Assembly (NCBI GenBank): GCA_019414665.1
Contig: DXLO01000035.1
Coordinates: forward strand, 1-18,267
DNA from: Bacteroides sp.
GTDB taxonomy: Bacteria > Bacteroidota > Bacteroidia > Bacteroidales > Bacteroidaceae
DNA length: 18,267 nt
Direction of reading: 5' to 3'
Shown: piece after piece, positions 7,147-14,770 of the stretch
How positions within the stretch are numbered: position 1 is the first letter of the stretch
Layout of the letters: the number at the start of each line of letters is the position of its first letter
Program-made: the position numbers and the translations under genes
The notes under the pieces: model-generated
Seen by the model: the letters and a program-made list of their open reading frames with translations, nothing else
What the model was told of the DNA's origin: nothing
Database searches by the model: none

Positions 7147-7635
7147 TTAGAAACGGTTCTTGCTTTTTGCACTGATTTCTTCTATGTCCAACCGGATGAT
7201 TTCTGTACGGTGAAAGGATTTTTGTGCATATTCCAGCCCTTTTATTTTGTCGTTGGGGCAGTATTTGCTTAAAAACAGTGACAGGGCAGACATACGTTCT
7301 GCTTCGTGCAGACTGTGATGTGCCGTACAGCGAAGTACGATGCTTTCGTATGCAGTGGTAAATTCTCCGGGAATGACTTTTGTGCGTCCTACTACGCAGA
7401 AGGAAACATTTGTGCATGCGTCTATGCAATTCAGTTTTCTGCCTACTGGGGCGCAATGGATATAAATAGAGTTTCCTCTGTCCCATACATAACTTAGTGG
7501 AATGCCATAGGCTCCTTCACCGTCTTCTGTACGCATGGAGAGTACGCCGTATTCTCCTTCTTTCAGGATTTCGTAAGCACGAGCTTCGCTGAGCAGTCTG
7601 TCTTGTCTGCGGATTTGATTGTTATTGAATTCCAT
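7147..7635 (-). CDS. NimA-like FMN-binding flavoprotein (PNPOx superfamily)
   Basis: A 162-residue single-domain protein of the pyridoxamine-phosphate-oxidase-like split-barrel fold. The segment EGEYGVLSM (26-34), YGIPLSYVWD (43-52), IYIHCAPVGRKL (57-68) and VSFCVVGRTKVIPGEF (77-92) closely follow the pattern of the 5-nitroimidazole resistance proteins NimA-F. The HCA motif histidine (His60) is conserved. Nim proteins are reported to reduce 5-nitroimidazoles to amines, but many genomes carry chromosomal relatives without proven resistance, so the substrate is left open. Cytoplasmic and likely dimeric by family. It precedes a MATE exporter by 15 bp, forming a detoxify-and-export pair. No exact TAnnTTTG box and no Shine-Dalgarno are visible in front of it. 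Confidence 0.87.
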   Translation of the reverse strand: MEFNNNQIRRQDRLLSEARAYEILKEGEYGVLSMRTEDGEGAYGIPLSYVWDRGNSIYIHCAPVGRKLNCIDACTNVSFCVVGRTKVIPGEFTTAYESIVLRCTAHHSLHEAERMSALSLFLSKYCPNDKIKGLEYAQKSFHRTEIIRLDIEEISAKSKNRF

Positions 7636-7696
7636 AATGAATGTATCGTTGATGTGGTTGGTTTATTATTATTTTCTGGAATGTTTGAGGACAAAA

Positions 7697-7745
7697 CAGG
7701 CGGACTAACATTGGTCTTTGTATGTACGCAATGTTAATCCGTCTG
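7697..7745 (-). terminator. Hairpin terminator of the alcohol dehydrogenase gene
   Basis: CAGGCGGACTAACATTG (7697-7713) pairs with CAATGTTAATCCGTCTG (7729-7745): a 17-bp stem with only two non-Watson-Crick positions and a 15-nt loop. On the minus strand it is followed by TTTTGTCC. It lies 35 bp after the stop codon. Confidence 0.75.
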
Positions 7746-7780
7746 CGTGGTATGTAAGTAATCGGTTATGTGAGGTTGAT

Positions 7781-8953
7781 TTATCTGGCTAATTCGTATA
7801 TCTCACGGCTTGCCTGGCTGTCAAGATGGACATAATTGCCTGCCACTTTTCCTTTATCTTCGTGGAATTTTCTGACCAGTAAGTCAATGTCCGGGTTTTC
7901 TATTCCTAATTCTCTGAGGGTAACAGGCATACCTATGCTGTGCAGGAAAGCCTTAAATCTTGCTATTCCTTCCATAGCTACGGCTTGCAGGTCGTCTGAC
8001 TCCGGTACGTCCCATACGCGTACTGCATATTGGGCAACCTTACCTACATTATGTTTGGCTGCGTAGGTCAGCCATGCAGGGAATATAACGGCAAGTCCTG
8101 CTCCGTGAGTTACGTCATAAATTGCACTGATTTCGTGTTCCAGACCATGGGAAGCCCAGTCTTCTTCACAGCCTACTCCACATGTACCGTTATGAGCTAC
8201 TGTACCCGCCCACATGATATTGGCACGTGCATCATAGTTATCCGGTTCGCTCATTACGCGGGGAGCTTCGTTTACGATTGCTTTCATTACTCCTTCACAC
8301 ATACGGTCGGCTATTTCCACACCTTGAGTGTTGCTGAAATAACGTTCCATGATGTGTGCCATCATATCCGTAATGCCGCTGGCTGTTTGCCACGCCGACA
8401 ATGTATAAGTCAGCTCCGGATTCATTACGGCAAAGACTGGCCGGAGAATTTCCGGAGTGCGTATACCTAATTTTCTTAATCCGTCGAGTTTGGTGATTAC
8501 AGCGTTGCCCGAACCTTCACTTCCGGCTGCCGGAATAGTAAGTACAACTCCGATGGGCAATCCTGTCTGTGGTATGGATTTTCCGATAAAGAAATCCCAG
8601 AAATCTCCTTTATAAGGAATACCTATTGCAATGGCTTTGGCCGTATCTATTACAGAACCTCCTCCTACGGGCAACATGAAATCTACATGCTCCTTACGAC
8701 CTAGTTCGATACCTTCGTACACCTTCGGGTCAGTGGGGTTAGGTTGGATACCTGCCAGTTCTACATAATCTATTCCAGCAGCTGTAAGCGATTGCTTCAC
8801 CTTATCCAGTAATCCGCTTCGTACTACCGAACCGCCTCCATAAACAATCATGGCTTTTGTGCCGTGATATTTTTTAACCAGTGTTCCTGTTTGTGCTTCT
8901 GTTGCCTTCCCGAATACAAATTCGGTAGGGCTGTAAAATGTAAAATTATTCAT
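7781..8953 (-). CDS. Iron-containing alcohol dehydrogenase, YqhD/BdhA type
   Basis: A 390-residue group III alcohol dehydrogenase of usual length. The nucleotide-binding half has YGGGSV (38-43) and the signature PVGGGSVIDTAK (95-106). The metal-binding half has Asp196 and His200 (ITDMMAH), His269 (WASHGLEHE) and His283 (VTHGAG), the same four-ligand pattern as E. coli YqhD and clostridial butanol dehydrogenases. These enzymes reduce aldehydes to alcohols with NAD(P)H in the cytoplasm. Likely roles are aldehyde detoxification or fermentation redox balance. Gly39-Gly41 followed by Ser42 is typical of NADPH-preferring YqhD, but cofactor choice is uncertain. AGAAGAAG lies about 10 nt before the ATG. 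Divergent from the formate-tetrahydrofolate ligase gene. Confidence 0.93.
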   Translation of the reverse strand: MNNFTFYSPTEFVFGKATEAQTGTLVKKYHGTKAMIVYGGGSVVRSGLLDKVKQSLTAAGIDYVELAGIQPNPTDPKVYEGIELGRKEHVDFMLPVGGGSVIDTAKAIAIGIPYKGDFWDFFIGKSIPQTGLPIGVVLTIPAAGSEGSGNAVITKLDGLRKLGIRTPEILRPVFAVMNPELTYTLSAWQTASGITDMMAHIMERYFSNTQGVEIADRMCEGVMKAIVNEAPRVMSEPDNYDARANIMWAGTVAHNGTCGVGCEEDWASHGLEHEISAIYDVTHGAGLAVIFPAWLTYAAKHNVGKVAQYAVRVWDVPESDDLQAVAMEGIARFKAFLHSIGMPVTLRELGIENPDIDLLVRKFHEDKGKVAGNYVHLDSQASREIYELAR

Positions 8954-9027
8954 AAATCAGAACTTCTTCTTTTTTAATTCGATTCTAAGTTGTGTGTGAC
9001 AAATCCTGATAGTGGAATGTGATGCCG

Positions 9028-9035
9028 CAAAGTTA
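9028..9035 (-). promoter_or_regulatory. -7 box for the alcohol dehydrogenase gene
   Basis: Minus strand reads TAACTTTGCG, an exact TAnnTTTG box with the extended GC. The predicted transcript begins near 9021, giving a leader of about 68 nt. It is placed back to back with the plus-strand box at 9048. Confidence 0.6.
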
Positions 9036-9047
9036 TGGAATTTTTCT

Positions 9048-9055
9048 TATCTTTG
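9048..9055 (+). promoter_or_regulatory. -7 box for the formate-tetrahydrofolate ligase gene
   Basis: TATCTTTGCG is an exact TAnnTTTG box with the extended GC, 22 bp before the ATG at 9078. It excludes translation from an upstream in-frame ATG at 9012. The leader is only about 16 nt and has no Shine-Dalgarno. Confidence 0.7.
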
Positions 9056-9077
9056 CGCTTTCATTTTCAAAATCACT

Positions 9078-10745
9078 ATGAAATCAGATATCGAAATTGC
9101 ACGCAGTATTGAACTGACAAAGATTAAACAGGTAGCACGTGATTATGATATACCTGTAGAGGAAATCCATAACTATGGACGTTATATCGCAAAAGTTCCT
9201 GAAACTTTGATCGATGAGGAGAAAGTAAAACAAAGTAATCTTATTCTGGTAACTGCCATAACACCTACTAAAGCAGGTATCGGAAAGACTACAGTATCAA
9301 TCGGTCTGGCACTCGGACTTACAAAGATAGGCAAGAAGGCTATATGTGCGCTTCGTGAGCCTTCACTTGGTCCCTGCTTCGGAATGAAGGGTGGAGCTGC
9401 CGGGGGAGGATATGCTCAGGTTCTTCCGATGGATAAGATTAATCTGCATTTTACCGGAGATTTTCATGCGATTACTTCGGCACATAACATGATTGCTGCC
9501 TTGCTGGATAATTATATGTACCAGAATCAGGACAATGGATTCGCTCTGAAGGAGGTACTTTGGAATCGTGTTCTTGATGTGAACGACCGTGGCTTGCGCT
9601 ATATCATTACTGGATTAGGAGGAAAGACAAACGGTATTACCCGTGAATCTGGATTTGATATCACTCCGGCTTCTGAAATTATGGCTATTCTCTGTCTGGC
9701 AAAAGATGAAGATGACTTGCGTCGCCGTATCGAAAATATTTTGCTGGGCTTTACTATCGACAATAAACCTTTTACAGTAAAAGATTTGGGAGTAGCTGGG
9801 GCTATTACTGTTTTGCTGAAAGATGCTATTGCTCCTAATCTGGTACAGACCACAGAGCATACTGCTGCTTTTGTACATGGCGGACCGTTTGCTAATATCG
9901 CTCATGGATGTAACTCGGTGATGGCAACAAAACTGGCTATGACTTTTGGTGATTATGTAATTACAGAAGCTGGTTTCGGTGCAGATCTTGGCGCAGAGAA
10001 ATTCTATGACATCAAATGTCGTAAGTCTGGATTACAGCCGAAACTGACCATTATTGTAGCTACAGCACAGGGGCTGAAGATGCACGGTGGAGTTAGTCTG
10101 GATCAGATTAAAGAACCTAATGCTGAAGGATTAACTAAAGGTCTGGCTAATCTGGATAAGCATATCGAAAATCTTCGTTCGTTCGGTCAGACTGTAGTTG
10201 TAGCATTTAACCGCTATGCTAACGATACTGAGGAGGAAATCGATCTGGTTCGTCAGCATTGTGCTGCTCAGGGTATTGGATTCGCTGTAAACAATGCTTT
10301 TGTTGAAGGCGGTAACGGAGCGGTAGAACTGGCAAATCTGGTTGTTGATACTATTGAAAACCAGCCTTCGGAGCCATTGCGTCTGGCATATAATGATGAT
10401 GACACAGTGGAAGAAAAGATTTCGAAGGTAGCATGCAATCTTTACGGTGCTAATATGATTACCTATAGTGCTGCGGCCAAGAAGAAACTGAAAAGAATCC
10501 AGGAGCTGGGTTATGGACATTTCCCAATCTGTATTGCTAAAACACAGTATTCGTTCTCTACAGATCCGAAACTTTATGGTGTGGTGAAAGATTTTGAATT
10601 CCATGTTCGCGATATTGTTCTGAATGCCGGAGCTGAGATGCTGGTGATTATTGCCGGAGAAATTATGCGTATGCCGGGATTGCCGAAAGAGCCTCAGGCA
10701 CTGCACATTGATATTGTGAATGGTGAAATAGAAGGTTTGTCTTAA
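9078..10745 (+). CDS. fhs: Formate-tetrahydrofolate ligase
   Basis: A 555-residue enzyme, the standard length of the family. It joins formate to tetrahydrofolate with ATP hydrolysis, giving 10-formyl-THF for purine and formyl-methionine synthesis; in anaerobes it is the entry of formate into C1 metabolism. The P-loop ITPTKAGIGKTT covers residues 61-72. The signature REPSLGPCFGMKGGAAGGGY lies at 93-112, followed by LHFTGDFHAITSAHN (123-137). The start at 9078 gives MKSDIEIA; an ATG at 9012 would add 22 residues but lies upstream of the -7 box at 9048. It is a single-gene unit, divergent from the alcohol dehydrogenase. A decayed insertion sequence begins 35 bp after its stop codon. Confidence 0.97.
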   Translation: MKSDIEIARSIELTKIKQVARDYDIPVEEIHNYGRYIAKVPETLIDEEKVKQSNLILVTAITPTKAGIGKTTVSIGLALGLTKIGKKAICALREPSLGPCFGMKGGAAGGGYAQVLPMDKINLHFTGDFHAITSAHNMIAALLDNYMYQNQDNGFALKEVLWNRVLDVNDRGLRYIITGLGGKTNGITRESGFDITPASEIMAILCLAKDEDDLRRRIENILLGFTIDNKPFTVKDLGVAGAITVLLKDAIAPNLVQTTEHTAAFVHGGPFANIAHGCNSVMATKLAMTFGDYVITEAGFGADLGAEKFYDIKCRKSGLQPKLTIIVATAQGLKMHGGVSLDQIKEPNAEGLTKGLANLDKHIENLRSFGQTVVVAFNRYANDTEEEIDLVRQHCAAQGIGFAVNNAFVEGGNGAVELANLVVDTIENQPSEPLRLAYNDDDTVEEKISKVACNLYGANMITYSAAAKKKLKRIQELGYGHFPICIAKTQYSFSTDPKLYGVVKDFEFHVRDIVLNAGAEMLVIIAGEIMRMPGLPKEPQALHIDIVNGEIEGLS

Positions 10746-10755
10746 GTATAAAGAC

Positions 10756-10777
10756 TCTATCAGTTATTCTTGATAGA
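10756..10777 (+). terminator. Weak hairpin after fhs
   Basis: TCTATCA (10756-10762) and TGATAGA (10771-10777) form a 7-bp stem with an 8-nt loop, 10 bp past the fhs stop. No T-tract follows; the insertion sequence begins 3 bp later and may have displaced it. Confidence 0.3.
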
Positions 10778-10780
10778 AAA

Positions 10781-10802
10781 ACCTATTGGCGGAATTAAAT
10801 TA
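10781..10802 (+). repeat. Left terminal inverted repeat of the IS
   Basis: Pairs with 11781-11802 at 20 of 22 positions; mismatches are at positions 5 and 20. Its sequence also recurs in direct orientation at 11751-11774. Confidence 0.85.
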
Positions 10803-10821
10803 TAAAAGATTTATGTTTAAA

Positions 10822-10898
10822 AAGTTGTGCATATTGTTGATATTTAGTAAATTAAAGGTGGCCAAACTTTTAATAGACAAATATCGTATGCACAACTT
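10822..10898 (+). repeat. Inverted repeat spanning the transposase start codon
   Basis: AAGTTGTGCATAT (10822-10834) and GTATGCACAACTT (10886-10898) pair at 12 of 13 positions across a 51-nt loop. The transposase ATG (10888-10890) lies inside the right arm. Transcripts entering from outside would fold this stem and hide the start, whereas transcripts starting inside the loop would not. Such shielding is known for IS10 and IS50; here it is inference. Confidence 0.5.
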
Positions 10899-11788
10899 AT
10901 ATGCAATATTCGCAAAATTACTGAACATATGCAAGCAAATTGCCGGCAATTTAGTCAATGAATCTGGGAATGTGCCAAGACGAGGAGTCGTCCCTAAATT
11001 CTCAGACCTTGAAGTAGTGGCTTTGAACATGGCATCAGAGGCTGCCCCGTATTGACAGTGAGTCTCTGTTGTTTGCAAAGCTACAGGAATATAGGGTTGA
11101 AATACCCAACCTTATTTCCCGCCGACAATACAATGACAGGCGTAAAACAACTTCCTCCCTATGTAATGCAATCCGAGAAAGAATGGTTTCTGAAATGGAT
11201 GGTGGTGAAGACTGTTTCTGTATTGATTCGAAGCCGATAGAAGTATGTCGTATTGCCCGTTCCAAACGTTGCAGTATGGGAAAGAAGGATTTTGGTAAAG
11301 CACCCGGGGTAGGCTACTGCGCATCACAAAGCATGTATTATTATGGGTATAAACTCCATGCAGTCTGTGGGTTAAGTGGTGTCATCCATTCCTTTGATCT
11401 CACTTAGGCAAGTGTGCATGACATTCATTACCTGAAGGATGTGAAAGTGGATTATAGTAATTGTACAGTCATAGGGGACAGAGGATATATAAGTGCCCAA
11501 GTGCAATTGGATCTGTTTGAAACTGCCAATATCAGATTGGAGGTACCATACAGATGTAATCAAAAAGAATGGAAGCCAACATTCCCAGCTTTTGCCAAAG
11601 CGAGAAAAAGAATTGAAACCATATTCTCGCAATTGTGTGACCAGTTTATGATTATAAGGAATTATGCGAAAGATACAGATGGATTGTTTGCCCGGATTAT
11701 CGGGAAGATTAGCGCACTTACAATCCTCCAATATATTAACTACAAAAATGAAAAGCCTATTGGCAGAGTTAAATATGAGCTATTTTAA
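10888..11788 (+). pseudogene. IS982-family transposase, frameshifted and with internal stop
   Basis: The remnant of a DDE transposase of about 299 residues. It starts MHNLYAIFAKLLNICKQ, the family's usual N-terminus. The first frame continues to about 11049, then must shift by one base to continue with IDSESLLFAKLQEYR; the likely cause is one extra C in the run CCCC at 11045-11048. The second frame holds CIDSKPIEVC with the first catalytic Asp, and ends at TAG (11405-11407) between FDLT and ASVHD, where AAG (Lys) is expected. After the stop the same frame gives VIGDRGYI (second Asp) and RIETIFSQL (catalytic Glu), ending at 11788. All three catalytic residues survive, but two disruptions make the gene inactive. 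Total length is 901 nt, one more than a multiple of three, which agrees with a single inserted base. Confidence 0.9.
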
Positions 11789-11801
11789 TTCCGCCAACAG
11801 G
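11756..11801 (+). repeat. Hairpin at the right end of the IS
   Basis: CCTATTGGCAGAGTTAAAT (11756-11774) pairs with ATTTTAATTCCGCCAACAGG (11782-11801), with a few mismatches. The left arm is a second, direct copy of the left IS end and codes for the last transposase residues (KPIGRVK). The structure could act as a transcription stop at the end of the transposase gene or be a relic of a tandem end. Confidence 0.55.
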
Positions 11802-11802
11802 T
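11781..11802 (-). repeat. Right terminal inverted repeat of the IS
   Basis: On the minus strand it begins ACCTGTTGGCGGAATT, matching the left end at 20 of 22 positions. It overlaps the transposase stop codon. Confidence 0.85.
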
Positions 11803-11829
11803 TAGTTTAATTGTGTTTAAATTTAAGGA

Positions 11830-11857
11830 GGGCTCTTCTGAGTTACAGAAGAGGCCC
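11830..11857. terminator. Hairpin between fhs/IS and the addB-like gene
   Basis: GGGCTCTTCTG (11830-11840) and CAGAAGAGGCCC (11846-11857) pair fully except for one bulged C, with loop AGTTA. It lies 17 bp past the addB-like stop. Without the IS it would also be about 60 bp past fhs, so it may have been the shared stop of two convergent genes. Neither side has a strong T-tract. Confidence 0.6.
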
Positions 11858-11874
11858 TATGGTGAATATAGTTG

Positions 11875-14748
11875 TTATTTTTTGCAAAGTGCCCTAAAGT
11901 CACAATAGGCACATTTGTCTTCTATTTCAGTCTGGGTGAAAGAGATATCTGGATTGAATATATCTTCCAACAATGTCTTCAGATTTTCTCTGAAGTCTCC
12001 TTCATATTGTGCAAAGTTGTCTACCGGTTCTTTAGGTTTTCTAGGTTCTCCCATTTGGATAACAGGAGAGTACTTCTCAGAAGCTGCCCGATGTATGTAA
12101 AGAAGAGCCGGAGCCACCAGGCGGCTGTCATTTTTTTCTCTTAGTTTTTTGCAAACAATAGAAGCATAGAGGAATGTCTGGAAAACATAGTTCGAACGTT
12201 TCTTGTCTGGAATGAAGAGTGACTGTACATTGGCTGGCGTATCGGCATCTCCTCCTGTTTTATAATCTACAATTCGCAGACTTTCTCCTTTGGAATCAAT
12301 TCGGTCGATGATACCTCCGATGCGGGATTGGATATCCCCGGTTGAAGTGCATATCTCTATATTTTCAAAAATACGTTGCTCGGAACCGATGAATGTAAAA
12401 GGAGCATATCGCAGGTCGTTACGGAGAAGTTGCTGGATGTATTTTACAATTACTGCCGAGTTGATCAGCTGAATACCGTTGTATTCAGGTTGCTCGTTGG
12501 GGGGCAGATTGAAAAATAATTCCTTAAAGCCATTGTCAACGTATGTTTGCAGACGGACTTCATCTTTAAGCAGTGTTTCCAGGTTCTCTTTGCTGATTAG
12601 TTTTCCGTGTGCGGTAAGATCTTTATATATATGTTCTGCTGCATAGTGGAAGATACTACCGAATTTTGCTGAGTCAATGTCTGCCGTAACTTCGTCTGGC
12701 GCACTGAGTAATGCCACATATTTGTAATAGAATTTTAAAGGACAATCCAGGTAGCAATTTAGTGCAGACGGTGATATAAGAGCTTTTGGGTTATTTCGGA
12801 TATCAAACACAGATTTCATCCGTTCCATGATATCGGGAGTTTTCTCAATGATGATAGGGGTTGAATCTTGAGGAGATTGGGCTGCTTCCAGTTGTTTGCG
12901 TAGGACTGGATATCCCCATTCTATCAGAAACTGGAGCATGAAGCGGGAAAGTTCTCCCCGGTTAATTCCATCAGTAGCTGTATTGTAAACTAATGTTACC
13001 TTTTCTGCCCGTTGCATAAGACGGTAGAAATAGTAAGCATATACAGCGATTTTATGGTCGATTGTTGTCATACCGAAAGCTTTCCGTAAGTTGTAGGGAA
13101 TGAAAGAAGAATCACCTCCGGCTTTGGGTAACTGTCCTTCATTTACCGAGAGCATGATAAGATGCCGGAAGTCGAGATTACGAGTTTCCAGAACTCCCAT
13201 TACCTGCATGCCGATGGCCGGTTCGCCGTGGAAAGGTATGCTTGAGGATGACATGACGCGGGTAAGCAACCGCTGGAAAGTGCCTGCCTGTACGTTGAGC
13301 TCTTTGCTTTCAATCAGTGTATGAAAACGGTTGACCAATGTATAGGTTTTGAATAATGATTCACGGTACAACTGGTCGAATGCATCGGAATGTGATGCTG
13401 CCTGTTGCTGGTAAATTACTGCAACTTCTTTTAATGCCTCCGATAGCATACTGCATAAATCGAGGTTGTTTCTGCGTGGAGTAAAAAGTAATTCCAGCAC
13501 ATTGTCTTGTTTCAGTTCCGACGGGAGCGGGTAGAAGCGGTTATCCCGGGTGAGAGTTTGTTCCAGTTTTTCCGCTTCGGGCGACAGTTGTCGGGTATAG
13601 GGATGTTTCAATACACTGATAACCTCTGCGAACAGATACCGTCCGTTATTCGGGTTATATCCCGAAGTATGAAGTTCCATCAGTGCGTTGACAAAACTGT
13701 ATGCAGGAGTCTGTGAAAGCGGAAATCCCATTGTAATGTTTATATGCTTTACATTGTCGGGCAAAGCATGCAATACGGGCTGGAGCAATGCTTCATTACA
13801 TAGTACAACGGCAGTTTCTTTTTCCTGGGAAGTAAGATTTTCCCGAATCCATTGAGGCAAGTATCGTACTTGTCCGTTTTCTGTCGGCGACTCGATAAAA
13901 GTTACTTCTTTAGGCTGATTCAGGTTGTCGAAAAAAGAAGCGGGCAACTCTGATGGAAAATCCCGTAGATTGCGGCGGATAAATTCTCCGGCCTCATGAG
14001 GAGTCTTATTGAGATAAAACGTGTCGTAATCCCAATAGAACATGGCTTTCCCTGCTTCATTCAGTTTCTTAAACAGGGTATGCTCTACTTTATTCAGTAC
14101 ATTGAAACCTACGAATATGTATTTATTGTAAGGAAGAGCTTCTACATCCAGTTGTTCTATGACTTGCCTGTACAACATACCTTCGTATGCGATTGACTGG
14201 CTTTCCAGCAATGCTTTGTATTCCGCATAGATATCACCCAGTACATTCCACATGGAGATAAAGCGCTGTTTCAGTTCTGTTACCTGATTGATTGAGAAAT
14301 TATGAAAGAACTGACTTAATGCCTCCTTTTGTCCTTCCTCCAGAAAGTCATAGTTATCCATCAATTCATTCAGATCTTTGAGGTTGCTGAACAGTGCATG
14401 TGTGTCGGCCATGTTCTTGTCTGCATCGTCAAAGTCGGCAATAAGCATTTCTCCCCAGAAATAAAAATCGTCGAGTGTCTCTTTACTTCCAGTAGCTTTT
14501 TGAAAAACCTTATAGAGATCGCATACCAGTTTTATCGGATCGGCAATCGATAAGTCGGATGATTGGCGGAACAGTTCGCTGATGCTGACATAAGTCGGCG
14601 ACCAGATAGGACGATCGCTTTCCTGAGCCAGATATTCATTGAAGAACAGACTGGCACGCTTGTTTGGGAATACAATTGCAACTTTAGTAAAGTTACCTTC
14701 GGTTTTGTTATATAAATCGTGTGCTACTTGTTTCAAAAAAGTTTCCAT
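11875..14748 (-). CDS. addB: AddB-like PD-(D/E)XK nuclease with Fe-S cysteines
   Basis: A 957-residue partner of the AddA-like protein in double-strand-break resection. The N-terminal helicase-like region starts KVAIVFPNKRASLFFNEYL (residues 22-40) and has no Walker A motif, so it is probably an inactive helicase fold. The C-terminal nuclease domain has Cys669 in YLDCPLKFYYKY, the core VDYKTGG (Asp828, Lys830), and CAYCDFRALC at the end (Cys946, Cys949, Cys955). Together these form the four-cysteine 4Fe-4S staple known from AddB. The start at 14748 gives METFLKQVAHDLYN and leaves 22 bp after the upstream stop. Alternative ATGs at 14793 and 14805 would overlap the upstream gene and add an unremarkable Lys-rich segment. 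Co-transcribed with the AddA-like gene. Alternative name: PD-(D/E)XK nuclease family protein. Confidence 0.9.
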   Translation of the reverse strand: METFLKQVAHDLYNKTEGNFTKVAIVFPNKRASLFFNEYLAQESDRPIWSPTYVSISELFRQSSDLSIADPIKLVCDLYKVFQKATGSKETLDDFYFWGEMLIADFDDADKNMADTHALFSNLKDLNELMDNYDFLEEGQKEALSQFFHNFSINQVTELKQRFISMWNVLGDIYAEYKALLESQSIAYEGMLYRQVIEQLDVEALPYNKYIFVGFNVLNKVEHTLFKKLNEAGKAMFYWDYDTFYLNKTPHEAGEFIRRNLRDFPSELPASFFDNLNQPKEVTFIESPTENGQVRYLPQWIRENLTSQEKETAVVLCNEALLQPVLHALPDNVKHINITMGFPLSQTPAYSFVNALMELHTSGYNPNNGRYLFAEVISVLKHPYTRQLSPEAEKLEQTLTRDNRFYPLPSELKQDNVLELLFTPRRNNLDLCSMLSEALKEVAVIYQQQAASHSDAFDQLYRESLFKTYTLVNRFHTLIESKELNVQAGTFQRLLTRVMSSSSIPFHGEPAIGMQVMGVLETRNLDFRHLIMLSVNEGQLPKAGGDSSFIPYNLRKAFGMTTIDHKIAVYAYYFYRLMQRAEKVTLVYNTATDGINRGELSRFMLQFLIEWGYPVLRKQLEAAQSPQDSTPIIIEKTPDIMERMKSVFDIRNNPKALISPSALNCYLDCPLKFYYKYVALLSAPDEVTADIDSAKFGSIFHYAAEHIYKDLTAHGKLISKENLETLLKDEVRLQTYVDNGFKELFFNLPPNEQPEYNGIQLINSAVIVKYIQQLLRNDLRYAPFTFIGSEQRIFENIEICTSTGDIQSRIGGIIDRIDSKGESLRIVDYKTGGDADTPANVQSLFIPDKKRSNYVFQTFLYASIVCKKLREKNDSRLVAPALLYIHRAASEKYSPVIQMGEPRKPKEPVDNFAQYEGDFRENLKTLLEDIFNPDISFTQTEIEDKCAYCDFRALCKK

Positions 14749-14770
14749 ATATCCAGATGGCTTTTGTCGT

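Larger units (their letters stand above)
10781..11802 (+). mobile_element. Decayed IS982-family insertion sequence, 1022 bp
   Basis: The element is bounded by 22-bp terminal inverted repeats beginning ACCTATTGGCGG on the left (10781-10802) and ACCTGTTGGCGG on the right (11781-11802, minus strand), with 20 of 22 positions identical. It holds one transposase gene, now broken. The size of about 1 kb and a single ORF fit IS982. No direct repeat of the flanks is recognisable, so the target duplication has decayed, is very short or was lost. It sits between convergent fhs and the addB-like gene. Confidence 0.85.

Noticed and set aside
9012..9077. 22-residue N-terminal extension of formate-tetrahydrofolate ligase
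   Set aside because: The exact TAnnTTTG box at 9048-9055 lies downstream of that ATG, and the family starts at the MKSDIEIA position.
11038..11060. Programmed frameshift in the transposase
   Set aside because: IS982 transposases are normally one frame, there is no A-rich slippery site here, and the second lesion is a plain stop codon, so decay is the simpler reading.
10771..11812. Target-site duplication around the IS
   Set aside because: The flanks TGATAGAAAA and TAGTTTAATT do not match; no convincing direct repeat.
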